Assembly: GCA_009780025.1 (NCBI GenBank)
Contig: WRAV01000003.1
Location: 1-64,000 of the forward strand
Length of the DNA: 64,000 nt
Direction of reading: 5' to 3'
Source: Oscillospiraceae bacterium
GTDB taxonomy: Bacteria; Bacillota; Clostridia; Oscillospirales; Ruminococcaceae
A program made the position numbers and the translations under genes. A model generated the notes under the pieces. The model did not search any database, was not told where the DNA came from, and was given only the letters and a program-made list of their open reading frames with translations. Below are positions 1 through 10,642 of the stretch, piece by piece (position 1 is the stretch's first letter; every line of letters begins with the position of its first letter).

Positions 1-2
1 CT

Positions 3-296
3 GTTAAGTCCAGTGAAAAGCACTTTACTATCTGCCGAAATTTGGCCTCGCTTAGATGTGAACGCCTGATGTACTTGTTTTTCATCATGATACCTCAGTT
101 TTTAGTGTATCATGTCCCTCTAAATCTAGGCAAGACCCTTTATTATTCTTTCCAATTCATAATACTCGATACAACCCGTGCAAGCCTTTTACTAAACTGG
201 CCGATTAGCTTTGCGATAGCGGCGGTTGCTGTGTGGATACACACGCTTTACGATGTGTTTGCTTGGTGGGTTAAGGCGGCTGTGAACCATAAATAA
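3..296 (+). CDS. Hypothetical membrane protein, 5' end probably outside window
   Basis: The reading frame is open from the first bases of the window to a TAA at 296, so this is probably the 3' part of a longer gene. If it starts inside the window, the candidates are TTG at 42 and ATG at 69; neither has a convincing ribosome binding site. The visible part has two hydrophobic stretches, one near the residues FFIMIPQFLVYHV and one near FAIAAVAVWI, and a short basic tail (VKAAVNHK). I do not recognise a family. It lies in the AT-rich island, 46 bp upstream of a lipoprotein gene on the same strand. Confidence 0.45.
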   Translation, partial: VKSSEKHFTICRNLASLRCERLMYLFFIMIPQFLVYHVPLNLGKTLYYSFQFIILDTTRASLLLNWPISFAIAAVAVWIHTLYDVFAWWVKAAVNHK

Positions 297-342
297 GTTT
301 GGATAGAACAATCATTTCAAAATTAGGAGCGGAGACCTTATA

Positions 343-1446
343 ATGAAAAAACATGCGTTAGTTCTGATTTTTGTGGTGGCCATGCTGTTGGTTTTAACGG
401 CTTGCAGTGGAAATGCTACTTCGGAAACAGGAGTTGTACCAACAAACGGAAATGCACAGACTGATGAGCCGACAGAAATTTTCTATCCCGACATTTATCT
501 TTTCCATGAATCTGTTGAGATGGGGATTTATTTCACAATACACCCAGCATGGCTTAACTTATACGGAATAGAAGAAACTGAATTTGAACATGAGTATGGC
601 ATTACAAGAACAGTGACGGTATACCACTTAGCCACGCGAGAAGAGTTCGGATCAGACAGTGGAATTCTGTTTTCAATCAGCAGATTTCCTGCTGTCCTTG
701 CAGATGGGCCTATCGGCATAGTTCTGGCTCAAGATGGGGGTTACACATACGCTATAGGTTATCCTCAAGATTCAGAACATGCTTATGATTCTGACAGCGC
801 AGCCGCCGTTCAATTTCGGATGATGATGGGCTACTTAGAGCCGTGGGACAACAATTTTATCACAAACAGCTTTCTACTGTCGGGAGTAAATCCTTTTGCA
901 ACTGCACTGCTCGAATATTTTGCTGATAGCGCATCTATGCCGGACGCCGACAGCACAATGGCCTTCATGGTCAATGTAGATGGCGCTCCGGGTGTGGTTG
1001 CGATAAGACATCCCGAGCCGTTTTTCCCCGAAGCAAGACTGTTTGTTTTTACCGGCATTGAACTGATTTACAAAGACATTGGAAGTATTGCGGGATTTCC
1101 ATCATCCATAGGCATTACCCAAGACGGTCGCCCTGTAAAAGTTAGCGGTGACGCCGGGGATTTGTCCTACACTTTGTTCGGCGGCGCGACTGACCTTGAG
1201 ATCCATAACGATGTAATAATCTACACGCTTACCATATATGTGGAGTTAGTGGATTTCCAAAACATGACTCATAATCACTATCAATTCAGAGGCGGTTTTG
1301 AAGAGGGTATAGCGGGAGGGCGTACACCCGTCAGCGAAGAAGAGTTTAATGAACTCAGCACAAGGCACGGACTTGACAATTTCCGAATTTGGTTCGAGAT
1401 TGAAGATGAAACGGAGCAGATTTTGGCTTTGACGTTTTCGGAATAA
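343..1446 (+). CDS. Hypothetical lipoprotein
   Basis: A 367-residue predicted lipoprotein. The N-terminus has two lysines, a hydrophobic core and a lipobox LTAC with Cys21 as the lipidation site, so the mature protein should sit on the outer face of the membrane. The ATG follows AGGAGCGGAG at good spacing. The rest is acidic and extracellular in character, rich in Glu, Asp, Phe and Tyr, with no domain I can name. Its TAA overlaps an ATG of the next frame, though the downstream gene more likely starts at 1482. The gene is AT-richer than the core genes to its right, as the rest of this island is. Function unknown. Confidence 0.75.
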   Translation: MKKHALVLIFVVAMLLVLTACSGNATSETGVVPTNGNAQTDEPTEIFYPDIYLFHESVEMGIYFTIHPAWLNLYGIEETEFEHEYGITRTVTVYHLATREEFGSDSGILFSISRFPAVLADGPIGIVLAQDGGYTYAIGYPQDSEHAYDSDSAAAVQFRMMMGYLEPWDNNFITNSFLLSGVNPFATALLEYFADSASMPDADSTMAFMVNVDGAPGVVAIRHPEPFFPEARLFVFTGIELIYKDIGSIAGFPSSIGITQDGRPVKVSGDAGDLSYTLFGGATDLEIHNDVIIYTLTIYVELVDFQNMTHNHYQFRGGFEEGIAGGRTPVSEEEFNELSTRHGLDNFRIWFEIEDETEQILALTFSE

Positions 1447-1481
1447 TGCTCTTCAAATATTATACAAAGTTGAGGAGATGT

Positions 1482-2285
1482 ATGGCTAAACCGAACGACA
1501 AAGAAACTGAAAAGAAAAATGAGAAATGGGATTTTGATGGTTATGCCTTTACCTTGGCAACAGTCCTGTTCTTAGCACTCCAAATACTGCCTCATATTAA
1601 GGACATTTTGACACACTTTGACAGTTTGGGAGATATTATCAGCCAGTCAATCAGCAGATTTGAATGGTTTGAGTTATATGGAATCGGCATTAACCCGATG
1701 AACATATACCACTGGCAACCTTTTGCTTGGATGTTTTTTATGTTGGCGTGGGTGGCTTGCGAAGTTAAAAGTGTAATTGACATAAGGCGCGGCGTTGAGG
1801 GTGTCGATAAAAGTTTGGAAGATGCCGCAGAAGATGCGTTGTACATCGGCATAATCGTTGCAATGCTGTTCTTTGCAATAATAACAGGGCGAATGTACGT
1901 TTCTTGGCTGGCCGGACCAATCACGTTTATATTGCTTGCGGTTATTTTGCCTTTTTTAAGAAACTCAAAGGACAAAGAGAACGCACATTTCCCTGCAATT
2001 CCATTGCTTGTGCTGTCAGCGGGCATCATTGTGGAAGTTTTCATAGGCGGTTGGATAGCTATCTCTGTTTCGTGGATTTTCGTATGCGCATATAAAGTAT
2101 ATGGATTGATACGGAAATACAGCCTCACCGAAGATGTATTTACCGACATCTTATACTACGCCTTTTCTATAATCCTAATATCCATTGGCCTTATCTGGGG
2201 ATTATGGATTACATCATGGCTTGCGTTTCCGATTGCAATAGTTATAAGCAAAGCTTATAGGCAGAGTAAAAAGCAAGCGATTTAG
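1482..2285 (+). CDS. Multi-pass membrane protein of unknown function
   Basis: About 267 residues. A frame opens at ATG 1446, but ATG 1482 directly after GAGGAGATGT has the proper ribosome binding site, so I start it there. A charged N-terminal segment (KPNDKETEKKNEK) is followed by roughly seven or eight hydrophobic segments, including the stretches around VLFLALQIL, MFFMLAWVA, IIVAMLFFAII and IILISIGLIWGLWI, with short loops. There is no recognisable catalytic motif. It lies 35 bp downstream of the lipoprotein gene and is probably co-transcribed with it. Function unknown. Confidence 0.65.
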   Translation: MAKPNDKETEKKNEKWDFDGYAFTLATVLFLALQILPHIKDILTHFDSLGDIISQSISRFEWFELYGIGINPMNIYHWQPFAWMFFMLAWVACEVKSVIDIRRGVEGVDKSLEDAAEDALYIGIIVAMLFFAIITGRMYVSWLAGPITFILLAVILPFLRNSKDKENAHFPAIPLLVLSAGIIVEVFIGGWIAISVSWIFVCAYKVYGLIRKYSLTEDVFTDILYYAFSIILISIGLIWGLWITSWLAFPIAIVISKAYRQSKKQAI

Positions 2286-2324
2286 CAAATAAGGAGTGGA
2301 GTACTTTAGTATTTCCTCAATGCT

Positions 2325-2353
2325 TTGACTGTCAAATGAAAAAATGGTATACT
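2325..2353 (+). promoter_or_regulatory. Sigma-A type promoter for restriction-modification cassette
   Basis: TTGACT (2325-2330), a 17 bp spacer and TATACT (2348-2353). Transcription would begin near 2360 and give a leader of about 290 nt before the methyltransferase ATG. That leader contains repeat copy R1. Confidence 0.6.
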
Positions 2354-2439
2354 GAATATTAGTTACAACGGATAATCGGGGCATGATATATTGCCTAAAC
2401 AATCGCGTTAAGCTTGATAACATAATTTTGATAACAATA

Positions 2440-2550
2440 TATCAGCGAAAGCCATAGAGAGTGGATAACTGGTATCACATTGAGGAAAAATCCAACACGA
2501 AAACTAAGCAAAACTGTTTAGAATAAGTCTCTTGTTTGCGAGTGGGAGTA
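2440..2550 (+). repeat. Island repeat R1 (diverged copy)
   Basis: The first of three related copies. The best-preserved part is 2503-2550: an interrupted dyad CTAAGCAAAACTGTTTAG followed by a conserved tail ending GCGAGTGGGAGTA. Upstream, the stretch from ATCAGCGAAAGCC to TGGATAACT matches the same region of R2 and R3. R1 lies about 100 bp before the methyltransferase start. Confidence 0.6.
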
Positions 2551-2650
2551 ATTAAGCCAACGTAAAGAATGTTGATTTTACGGGGTTTGTAGCCTGTCGA
2601 TAACTGCTGTGGCAACATTTAATATAATTATGTTATGGAGATTGAGGATA

Positions 2651-3601
2651 ATGAAGAATGATTTATTCTTATTGAACAGATATTTAGTCGATGCTAACAT
2701 TGTTTTAGAGTGCAACGATTCTGTTCAATTCACTAGAAAAATACCAGACGAGACCGTCCAACTTATTATCACATCGCCTCCGTATAATATTGGGAAGGCT
2801 TATGAAACTCAAGTGTCGATTCAAGATTACATGAATACTCAAACAGAATTAATAAATGAGCTTGTACGAACTTTGCGCCCCGATGGCAGTATATGCTGGC
2901 AAATAGGGAATTACATTGAAAATTCAGAAGTTTTTCCGTTAGACATATATTACTATCCGATTTTCAAAGAAGCCGGCTTAAAACTTCGCAACCGAATTAT
3001 TTGGCATTTTGGACATGGACTTCACGCAAGCAAGAGATTTTCCGGTCGGTATGAAACGATGTTGTGGTTCACTAAAACAGACAATTACGTATTTAATCTT
3101 GATGAAGTTCGTGTTTCTTCAAAATACCCTAATAAGCGTCACTATAAAGGTGAGAAAAAAGGCGAATTATCAGGAAATCCACGAGGAAAAAATCCGTCAG
3201 ACTTCTGGGGGAAAATTCAAGAAGATTTTGATAGCGGAATGTGGGACATACCAAATGTAAAGGCCAATCATGTTGAAAAAACAGATCATCCTTGTCAATT
3301 TCCTGTAGAACTAGTCGAAAGATGTGTCTTGGCACTAACAAATGAAAATGATATTGTTCTTGATCCCTATGCTGGTGTTGCATCTTCATTAGTAGCTGCA
3401 GTAATGCATAATCGCAAAGCTTTAGGTGTTGACCGAGCTGAGGAATATATAAAAATAGGTGAAGAACGTATCCAGCAACTTATTAAAGGTACCTTGAAAA
3501 CTCGGCAAATTGGAAAGCCTGTGCATGAGCCAACTGGAAAAGAGAAAATCACTCAAGTGCCAATAGAGTGGTTGCAACTTGAAAGGAGTGCATATAAATG
3601 A
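2651..3601 (+). CDS. Type II DNA methyltransferase, beta class, probably N4-cytosine
   Basis: About 316 residues. An upstream GTG-type start at 2609 is possible, but ATG 2651 follows GAGATTGAGGATA. Motif IV, TSPPY (residues 41-45), precedes the AdoMet-binding motif DPYAGVASS near residue 235; that order is the beta class. TSPPY is the form usual in N4-cytosine enzymes, so N4 methylation of cytosine is likely but not proven. Its stop overlaps the start of the next gene (ATGA), giving a translationally coupled methyltransferase-endonuclease pair. The partner is a BglII/BstYI-type nuclease, so methylation of the inner C of a GATC-centred hexamer is the natural expectation. It is AT-rich and cassette-like, which suggests transfer. 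Confidence 0.88.
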   Translation: MKNDLFLLNRYLVDANIVLECNDSVQFTRKIPDETVQLIITSPPYNIGKAYETQVSIQDYMNTQTELINELVRTLRPDGSICWQIGNYIENSEVFPLDIYYYPIFKEAGLKLRNRIIWHFGHGLHASKRFSGRYETMLWFTKTDNYVFNLDEVRVSSKYPNKRHYKGEKKGELSGNPRGKNPSDFWGKIQEDFDSGMWDIPNVKANHVEKTDHPCQFPVELVERCVLALTNENDIVLDPYAGVASSLVAAVMHNRKALGVDRAEEYIKIGEERIQQLIKGTLKTRQIGKPVHEPTGKEKITQVPIEWLQLERSAYK

Positions 3602-4209
3602 AAATTGTAGAAACTTACTCACATTTGAATGGGCTTGAATACCTCTGCTACCGGCATTCAGAAATTTGGGAGGAATTAATTAATATAATCGCACAAATTA
3701 ATGCTGAGGATTGTCGAACAAAAATCTCAAAAGAGAAAACCAAAATAGGTAAAATTTTGTATAGCCCTATAGATATGAATAAGGCATTCAAGAAATTATT
3801 GGAGACTAAAGGCTGGAAGGAAAGCCGAACTCAATATTATGTAACTGCTGATATAAAGTTAGCTCGTGAAACATTGACTCTTGATGCCACAGAACAAAAA
3901 AGGATTATCGAAGATGCTGGGAAAACGGCGCATTTTACATACAACCAAACCGATTTCATTAAAAATCGAATTGCCGCTGAAGTACAGTTCGGAAAATATT
4001 CATTTGTTGCATATGACTTATTTGTAAAGCATATGGCTTTCTATGTGGCAAATCAAATTGATCTTGGGATAGAGATTTTGCCAATGAAGAGCCTTACAAG
4101 TGAGATGTCTTCCGGTGTTGCTTATTATGAAGGTGAAGTATATAACGTTATAAGGCAAGGCAGGAATACCCCGGCTGTACCGCTGGTCATTATTGGAATT
4201 GCCCCGTAA
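3598..4209 (+). CDS. Type II restriction endonuclease, BglII/BstYI family
   Basis: 203 residues. It carries the BglII-type catalytic core: Asp119, then nine residues on Glu128-Val-Gln130 followed by FGKYSF. This matches the BglII arrangement D84...E93-x-Q95 in spacing and in the unusual Gln at the third position. The N-terminal HSEIWEELINII also resembles the BglII N-terminus. Family members are homodimers that cut R|GATCY or A|GATCT, so a GATC-centred hexamer is the expected target. The start overlaps the methyltransferase stop (ATGA), which fits an ordered R-M operon. No frame breaks are seen, so it looks intact. The exact specificity cannot be read from sequence. Confidence 0.85.
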   Translation: MKIVETYSHLNGLEYLCYRHSEIWEELINIIAQINAEDCRTKISKEKTKIGKILYSPIDMNKAFKKLLETKGWKESRTQYYVTADIKLARETLTLDATEQKRIIEDAGKTAHFTYNQTDFIKNRIAAEVQFGKYSFVAYDLFVKHMAFYVANQIDLGIEILPMKSLTSEMSSGVAYYEGEVYNVIRQGRNTPAVPLVIIGIAP

Positions 4210-4215
4210 AGTTTT

Positions 4216-4334
4216 TGGCAACAAAAAATCAGATAGCCCATGAGCTATGGATAATATAAGCAATAGGAATACCACAAACCACATCCTCTAAACAATATTG
4301 TTTAGATTAAGGTTTGCGGTGTCGAGTGGGAGTA
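4216..4334 (+). repeat. Island repeat R2
   Basis: 119 bp, roughly 80% identical by eye to R3. It begins TGGCAACAAAAAATCAGATA, contains the perfect 18 bp palindrome CTAAACAATATTGTTTAG (4288-4305) and ends TGTCGAGTGGGAGTA. It fills the space between the restriction endonuclease and the GIY-YIG gene. Confidence 0.8.
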
Positions 4335-4386
4335 GGATAATACAAATAATGTGAGTATCATGAAAGACTTTGAGGAGGAGGTACAC

Positions 4387-5250
4387 GTGGGCAAGTTAAT
4401 ACGAATGTTCTTGGTCAATGGAAGTACAGATGGATTAAAAACGCTAGAGATATCAAATATGACTATTAAGGCAACTGTTTTTCCTAGACCGCTACTAAAA
4501 GATTTTTTAGAGCGAGATGAAGCTGGTCGACCTGGCGTTTATATGCTGTACGGAAGTCGAATAGATGAAAACTTAAAGTCTATGTTGTATATTGGTGAGG
4601 GTGATCCCGTTTCGGAGCGCTTGAAGAATCATGCAATTAAGAAAGATTTTTGGACAGAAGCTTTTGTTTTTACCTCGAAAGACGAGTATCTGACAAAAAC
4701 ACAAGTTAAATTTTTAGAGTCAAGATTGATTAATTTAGCAGAAGAAGCTAAGCGTGCTGAGTTAGATAATGTTCAATCATCGAACGAACCTACAATTTCA
4801 GAGGTTGATAGAGCAGAGATACAACAATTTTTGGAAGCAATACAGCTACTTGTCCATTCACTGAGATTAAACTTTTTTGAAAGATTATCTTTTACATCTA
4901 CAAGCCCTACTTCAACAGTTGATGAAATAATTTATGAATATAAGGTTAAAGATGCAATTGGAAAAATGGCAGTTAGAGATGGAAAATATGTGTTACTCTC
5001 TGGGTCAACTGCAGTAAAAGGTTATAGAGATTCAGCGAGTCCAAACATACGGAAATATAGAGAAGAATTAATAGCAGATGGTGCGCTTAAATACAATGAT
5101 AGCACTAAATTATATGATGTAATCAAAGACGTACCTTCTAATAGTTCTACTTATGCAGGAATTATTGTTTGCGGAGGCAACACTCCTGGCCCAACAGTAT
5201 GGAAGTATAATAGTAAAACTTTAAGAGAAATTGAAAGTGCGAGTCAGTGA
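4387..5250 (+). CDS. GIY-YIG nuclease family protein with C-terminal DUF4357
   Basis: About 287 residues. The frame opens at 4351, but GTG 4387 lies just after the strong site GAGGAGGAGG, giving the family-typical N-terminus MGKLIRMFLVNG. The GIY-YIG core runs over roughly residues 45-125: GVYMLYG, then MLYIGEG, an ERLKNH arginine and a FLESRLINLA glutamate, in the expected order. The last ~80 residues (YVLLSGSTAVKGYR ... GPTVWKYN) match the DUF4357 pattern usual in this subfamily. Such proteins are common in defence and mobile islands, but the cellular role is unestablished. R2 and R3 flank it as direct repeats, so it looks like a separable cassette. Confidence 0.8.
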   Translation: MGKLIRMFLVNGSTDGLKTLEISNMTIKATVFPRPLLKDFLERDEAGRPGVYMLYGSRIDENLKSMLYIGEGDPVSERLKNHAIKKDFWTEAFVFTSKDEYLTKTQVKFLESRLINLAEEAKRAELDNVQSSNEPTISEVDRAEIQQFLEAIQLLVHSLRLNFFERLSFTSTSPTSTVDEIIYEYKVKDAIGKMAVRDGKYVLLSGSTAVKGYRDSASPNIRKYREELIADGALKYNDSTKLYDVIKDVPSNSSTYAGIIVCGGNTPGPTVWKYNSKTLREIESASQ

Positions 5251-5264
5251 AAATGGCAACAATA

Positions 5265-5384
5265 TGGCAACAGAAAATCAGATAGCCCATAACATATGGA
5301 TAATATAAGTAATTAAGAATATTACAAGTCATATTTTCTAAACAAATTTGTTTAAGTTAAGGCTTGCGGTGTCGAGTGGAAGTA
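5265..5384 (+). repeat. Island repeat R3
   Basis: 120 bp. It begins TGGCAACAGAAAATCAGATA, carries the palindrome TAAACAAATTTGTTTA (centre differs from R2 but the symmetry is kept) and ends GTCGAGTGGAAGTA. It is followed after 12 bp by a strong terminator and then GC-rich core genes. Confidence 0.8.
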
Positions 5385-5396
5385 AAAACCAAATAC

Positions 5397-5437
5397 AAAA
5401 GGAGCTAACTGATCTTGGCCGTCAGTTAGCTCCTTTT
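5397..5437 (+). terminator. Strong bidirectional terminator at island edge
   Basis: A perfect 16 bp stem, AAAAGGAGCTAACTGA / TCAGTTAGCTCCTTTT, with a 9 nt loop. It has T-runs in both directions and separates the AT-rich island from the PBP gene. Confidence 0.9.
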
Positions 5438-5536
5438 CTTTATATTAAATTTCCAGTGCAGCCGCAACCAAAGGCATAAAACCCCCGCAGCTTGCCAAAA
5501 CTCGGTAACAAAACAAAGCCAAAGGCAGGTATCCCA

Positions 5537-7165
5537 ATGAAGCACCGACGCACCATAGGACTTTACTGTGGCATAATCTCCCTTTTTGCCCTCTGCATAT
5601 TTAGGTTGCACTACATCGAAGCTTCACCCTTCCTAGCCGCGGCAGCGCAGGATCAGGGGCGGTTTACTCTAAATCTGGCCCAAACTAGGGGTGGCATTTA
5701 CGACAGAAATATGCGCCTGTTGGTGAACAACCAGAGCCGCTTTGTGGCCTCGGTGTTGCCCACCCCTCAGGCGATGTCCGAGCTTTACCGCGTCCTACCT
5801 GAAGACGAGCGCTACGCGGTGCTCGAGCGCATGCGCGGCGGACTCCCATTTGCCCTTGAGTTGGATACTATGGACATCAACGCGGTGGGACTAGATGTCT
5901 TTGAGGTGCCTGAACGGTTTGGGTTGCAACAAATTGCTCCCCATGTGGTGGGTTATCTAAGCGATGAGGGTCGCAGCGGCGTAGCTGGGATTGAGCGCGC
6001 TTTCGATGAGGTTCTGAGGGAAAAGGGGGCCGGCGTGTCGGCCAGCTTTCAGATGGATGCGATGGGCAGAACTATGCAGGGTGGTGGAACGGTGATTGAG
6101 CGCCACAACATGACGGGTACCGGTGGGGTAGTCCTAACTCTGGACGCGAATATCCAACTGATTGCCCAGCGCGCTCTCGCGGACGGCGCAGAGCGGGGAG
6201 CGGCGGTGGTTATGGATGTGCACACTGGGGATATGTTGGCCATGGCCAGTGTGCCCGCCTTCGACCAAAAAGACATCGCCGCCAGCCTTGAGAGTCCATA
6301 CTCGCCCTTTGTCAACCGGGCAACGAGTGGTTACAGCATTGGCTCGGTGTTTAAAGGGGTAATCGCTGCGGCTGCTCTGGAAAGCGGATTTTCGCCCAGC
6401 CGCAGCTACGAATGTCGGGGATATATAAATGTTGACGGCCAGATTTTCCGCTGTAACAACTTAGCGGGTCATGGTGTTCTGGATATGTCCCGAGCTATGC
6501 AAGTGAGCTGCAATCCCTATTTTATCAGCCTTGGGTTGCAGCTCGATCCGGCGCTTTTGCTCATCATCTCCCGCAACTTGGGTCTAGATGCCTCCCTGGA
6601 GCTTGCGCCGGGCATGCTTTCCCAACGGGGAAATCTGCCCGACCTGGACGAACTAAGCAGCCCGGCTGGTCTTGGCAACTTTAGTTTTGGGCAAGGCAGT
6701 TCCCTTGCTACCCCGTTGCAAATGGCGCAGATGATGGCCGTCTTTGCAAATCAAGGCAGCTCGGTTACCCCCCGCCTGGTTGAGGGCCTGACCGAGAACG
6801 GCATAAGTCTTTCCCAAAGCGCCCCACGCTTTGCGAGCACAAGCGTTCTTTCCCCGCAAACAGCCGAAATAATGCGCCAGATAATGGTAGATGTAATAGA
6901 ACTCGGCAGTGGCTGGCCGGCAGCCCCGATTTACGGTGGCGCCGGTGGCAAAACTTCTTCGGCGCAGACCGGCCAGTGGGAGGTAGACGAGTACGGCCAG
7001 CCCATTGAAATCGTCCACGCCTGGTTTGTCGGGTTCTACCCGGCCCAGGAACCAAGGTACAGCATAGCCGTTTTCGTGGAGGGCGGCCGGAGCGGTGAAC
7101 ATGTGGCGGCGCCGATTTTCAAGCAGATAACAGATGGGATATACGCGCTGGGAGTTGGCGGATAG
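5537..7165 (+). CDS. Class B penicillin-binding protein (transpeptidase)
   Basis: About 542 residues. The frame opens at TTG 5492; ATG 5537 after GGCAGGTATCCCA is the better start and places the membrane anchor at residues 6-23. A dimerisation region follows (TRGGIYDRNMRLLVNN), then the transpeptidase domain with Ser270-Val-Phe-Lys273 (SxxK), Ser324-Cys-Asn326 (SxN) and Lys472-Thr-Ser474 where KTG is usual. It should cross-link peptidoglycan on the outer face of the membrane. The order of parts matches the FtsI/SpoVD/PBP2 class, but I cannot assign it to elongation, division or sporulation. No other wall genes adjoin it. The KTS variant in the third motif is worth noting. Confidence 0.85.
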   Translation: MKHRRTIGLYCGIISLFALCIFRLHYIEASPFLAAAAQDQGRFTLNLAQTRGGIYDRNMRLLVNNQSRFVASVLPTPQAMSELYRVLPEDERYAVLERMRGGLPFALELDTMDINAVGLDVFEVPERFGLQQIAPHVVGYLSDEGRSGVAGIERAFDEVLREKGAGVSASFQMDAMGRTMQGGGTVIERHNMTGTGGVVLTLDANIQLIAQRALADGAERGAAVVMDVHTGDMLAMASVPAFDQKDIAASLESPYSPFVNRATSGYSIGSVFKGVIAAAALESGFSPSRSYECRGYINVDGQIFRCNNLAGHGVLDMSRAMQVSCNPYFISLGLQLDPALLLIISRNLGLDASLELAPGMLSQRGNLPDLDELSSPAGLGNFSFGQGSSLATPLQMAQMMAVFANQGSSVTPRLVEGLTENGISLSQSAPRFASTSVLSPQTAEIMRQIMVDVIELGSGWPAAPIYGGAGGKTSSAQTGQWEVDEYGQPIEIVHAWFVGFYPAQEPRYSIAVFVEGGRSGEHVAAPIFKQITDGIYALGVGG

Positions 7166-7181
7166 CGAAATAAAATTGGGC

Positions 7182-7382
7182 CTAGTGCGGTGTGCACGGC
7201 TCTTGCTTTATGGGGGTGATCTCGGTGTAAGTAAACTGATTCCCCGAAAATTCCCAAGTATCCATCTGCCACTCACTGTTACCAGGGCACACCCATAGGC
7301 CGTCCAATTCACCTCTACCACAACCAACCGCAACAACTGCCAAAACAACCATCATACCAACAAGCAAAATCCGCCGCTCCAT
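7182..7382 (-). CDS. Small hypothetical lipoprotein
   Basis: 66 residues, minus strand, convergent with the PBP gene. I start at the ATG preceded by GGGGAGGCG; a longer frame extends upstream with no better site. The N-terminus ERRILLVGMMVVLAVVAVGC has a lipobox AVGC. The mature part (GLWVCPGNSEWQMDTWEF) is short and resembles the opening strands of small lipocalin-like bacterial lipoproteins, so it may be truncated. Function unknown. Confidence 0.55.
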   Translation of the reverse strand: MERRILLVGMMVVLAVVAVGCGRGELDGLWVCPGNSEWQMDTWEFSGNQFTYTEITPIKQEPCTPH

Positions 7383-7617
7383 GCACCCACGCCTCCCCTT
7401 AAATGTTGTCACAACAGAATTTTTCCGCGTACAACAAACAAAAGCAGTGCAAGAATACAGGGAAAAATCCCATACCCTTACACCGCTGCAATGCAAAAAC
7501 TCCCCGCACAGTCTGCCAATCGACTTGAAAACCGGCAAACTAAACGGTATAATAATACATGCGAGCGCGGCCGGTAGGCCGCTGGCATAGGAGAGTGAAT
7601 GTCTCCGACTGCTAGGG

Positions 7618-7641
7618 GACAAGGTGTTGTAGCACCTTGTC
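7618..7641 (+). other. Hairpin in the spacer upstream of pyrG
   Basis: GACAAGGTG / CACCTTGTC with a 6 nt loop, followed by a T-rich stretch (GCTTTTTGTTTG). It may be a terminator for transcription from the left. The rest of 7383-7779 shows no gene; the pyrG promoter follows at 7780. Confidence 0.45.
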
Positions 7642-7779
7642 TCTGCTTGCTTTTTGTTTGTTATCTATAGGTTATACAGCGCCTGCGCTGATTTTGCAAG
7701 CACGAGCTTGCGGTTTTGATAAATTTCGCTTAAGGCATAACACCCTCCAACCGGTGCGTTCGCAGACAGCCTCTATTCC

Positions 7780-9898
<2,119 letters not shown>

Positions 9899-9910
9899 CG
9901 GGGTGAAACG

Positions 9911-10618
9911 ATGAACATTTTAGCGCTGGATACATCCTCCCGGGCGGCTTCCTGCGCTATTTTGCGGGACGGGGCGCTCGCCGGGGAGTTTTTTGTAAAC
10001 ATAGGCCTAACACACTCTCAGACGGCCATGCCAATAGTTGAAAAACTGCTCAAGCAGACAGCGACCGCTCCCGGCGACATCGACGTCTTTGCGGTCACTA
10101 CCGGGCCGGGCTCGTTTACCGGGTTGCGCATAGGCATCTCGGCCGTAAAGGGAATGGCGATGGCCATGGGCAAGCCCTGCGCGGGGGTATCCACTCTTGA
10201 GGTTCTAGCGGCCGGGGCCAGGCTGTTCCGGGGTTATATCTGTCCGGCAATGGACGCCCGGCGCAGTCAAGTGTACACCGCCACATTTGAAAACACCGCG
10301 GAGGGCCTGCATCGGATATGCGGAGACGAAGCTATTTCGATAGAGGCGCTCGGCAAAGAGCTTGCGGGCCTGTCATCTCCGGTTTTGCTGGTGGGAGACG
10401 GGGCCGCCCTCTGTTTTGAGACGTTGGGCGAGCCTGCGCACCTCTGCCTGGCACCCGAGCGATTCCTGCACCAAAGGGCGTCGTCGGTCGGGATAATTGC
10501 ACAGAAAATGGTTCGCGACGGGAAATTAGTAAGTGCCGCAGACCTTGCCCCCGCCTATCTCCGCCTACCCCAAGCCGAGCGGGAACGGCTGGAATCAGCC
10601 CACGATAACAGCCAATAA
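9911..10618 (+). CDS. tsaB: tRNA t6A37 biosynthesis protein TsaB
   Basis: 235 residues. The N-terminus MNILALDTSSRAASCAIL and the segment TTGPGSFTGLRIGISAVKGMA are hallmarks of TsaB, the inactive ASKHA-fold partner of TsaD. The ATG follows GCGGGGTGAAACG. It lies between tsaE and upp in an apparent pyrG-tsaE-tsaB-upp operon. tsaD and rimI are not in this window. Confidence 0.93.
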   Translation: MNILALDTSSRAASCAILRDGALAGEFFVNIGLTHSQTAMPIVEKLLKQTATAPGDIDVFAVTTGPGSFTGLRIGISAVKGMAMAMGKPCAGVSTLEVLAAGARLFRGYICPAMDARRSQVYTATFENTAEGLHRICGDEAISIEALGKELAGLSSPVLLVGDGAALCFETLGEPAHLCLAPERFLHQRASSVGIIAQKMVRDGKLVSAADLAPAYLRLPQAERERLESAHDNSQ

Positions 10619-10642
10619 TAGAGCGAAAGGGTGACTTGGTCC

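Noticed and set aside
2440..5384. Island repeats as a CRISPR array
   Set aside because: Units are ~115 bp, diverged and separated by whole genes. No short regularly spaced repeats occur anywhere in the window.
2440..5384. Island repeats as classical integron attC sites
   Set aside because: They lack the paired GTTRRRY/RYYYAAC core sites at the two ends of an attC, and no integrase is present.
6653..7102. Minus-strand frames over the PBP gene and similar long antisense frames (e.g. 8889-9413, 41283-41927, 60136-60963)
   Set aside because: Each lies fully opposite a well-supported gene, with no ribosome binding site and no family resemblance; they come from codon bias in GC-rich coding DNA.
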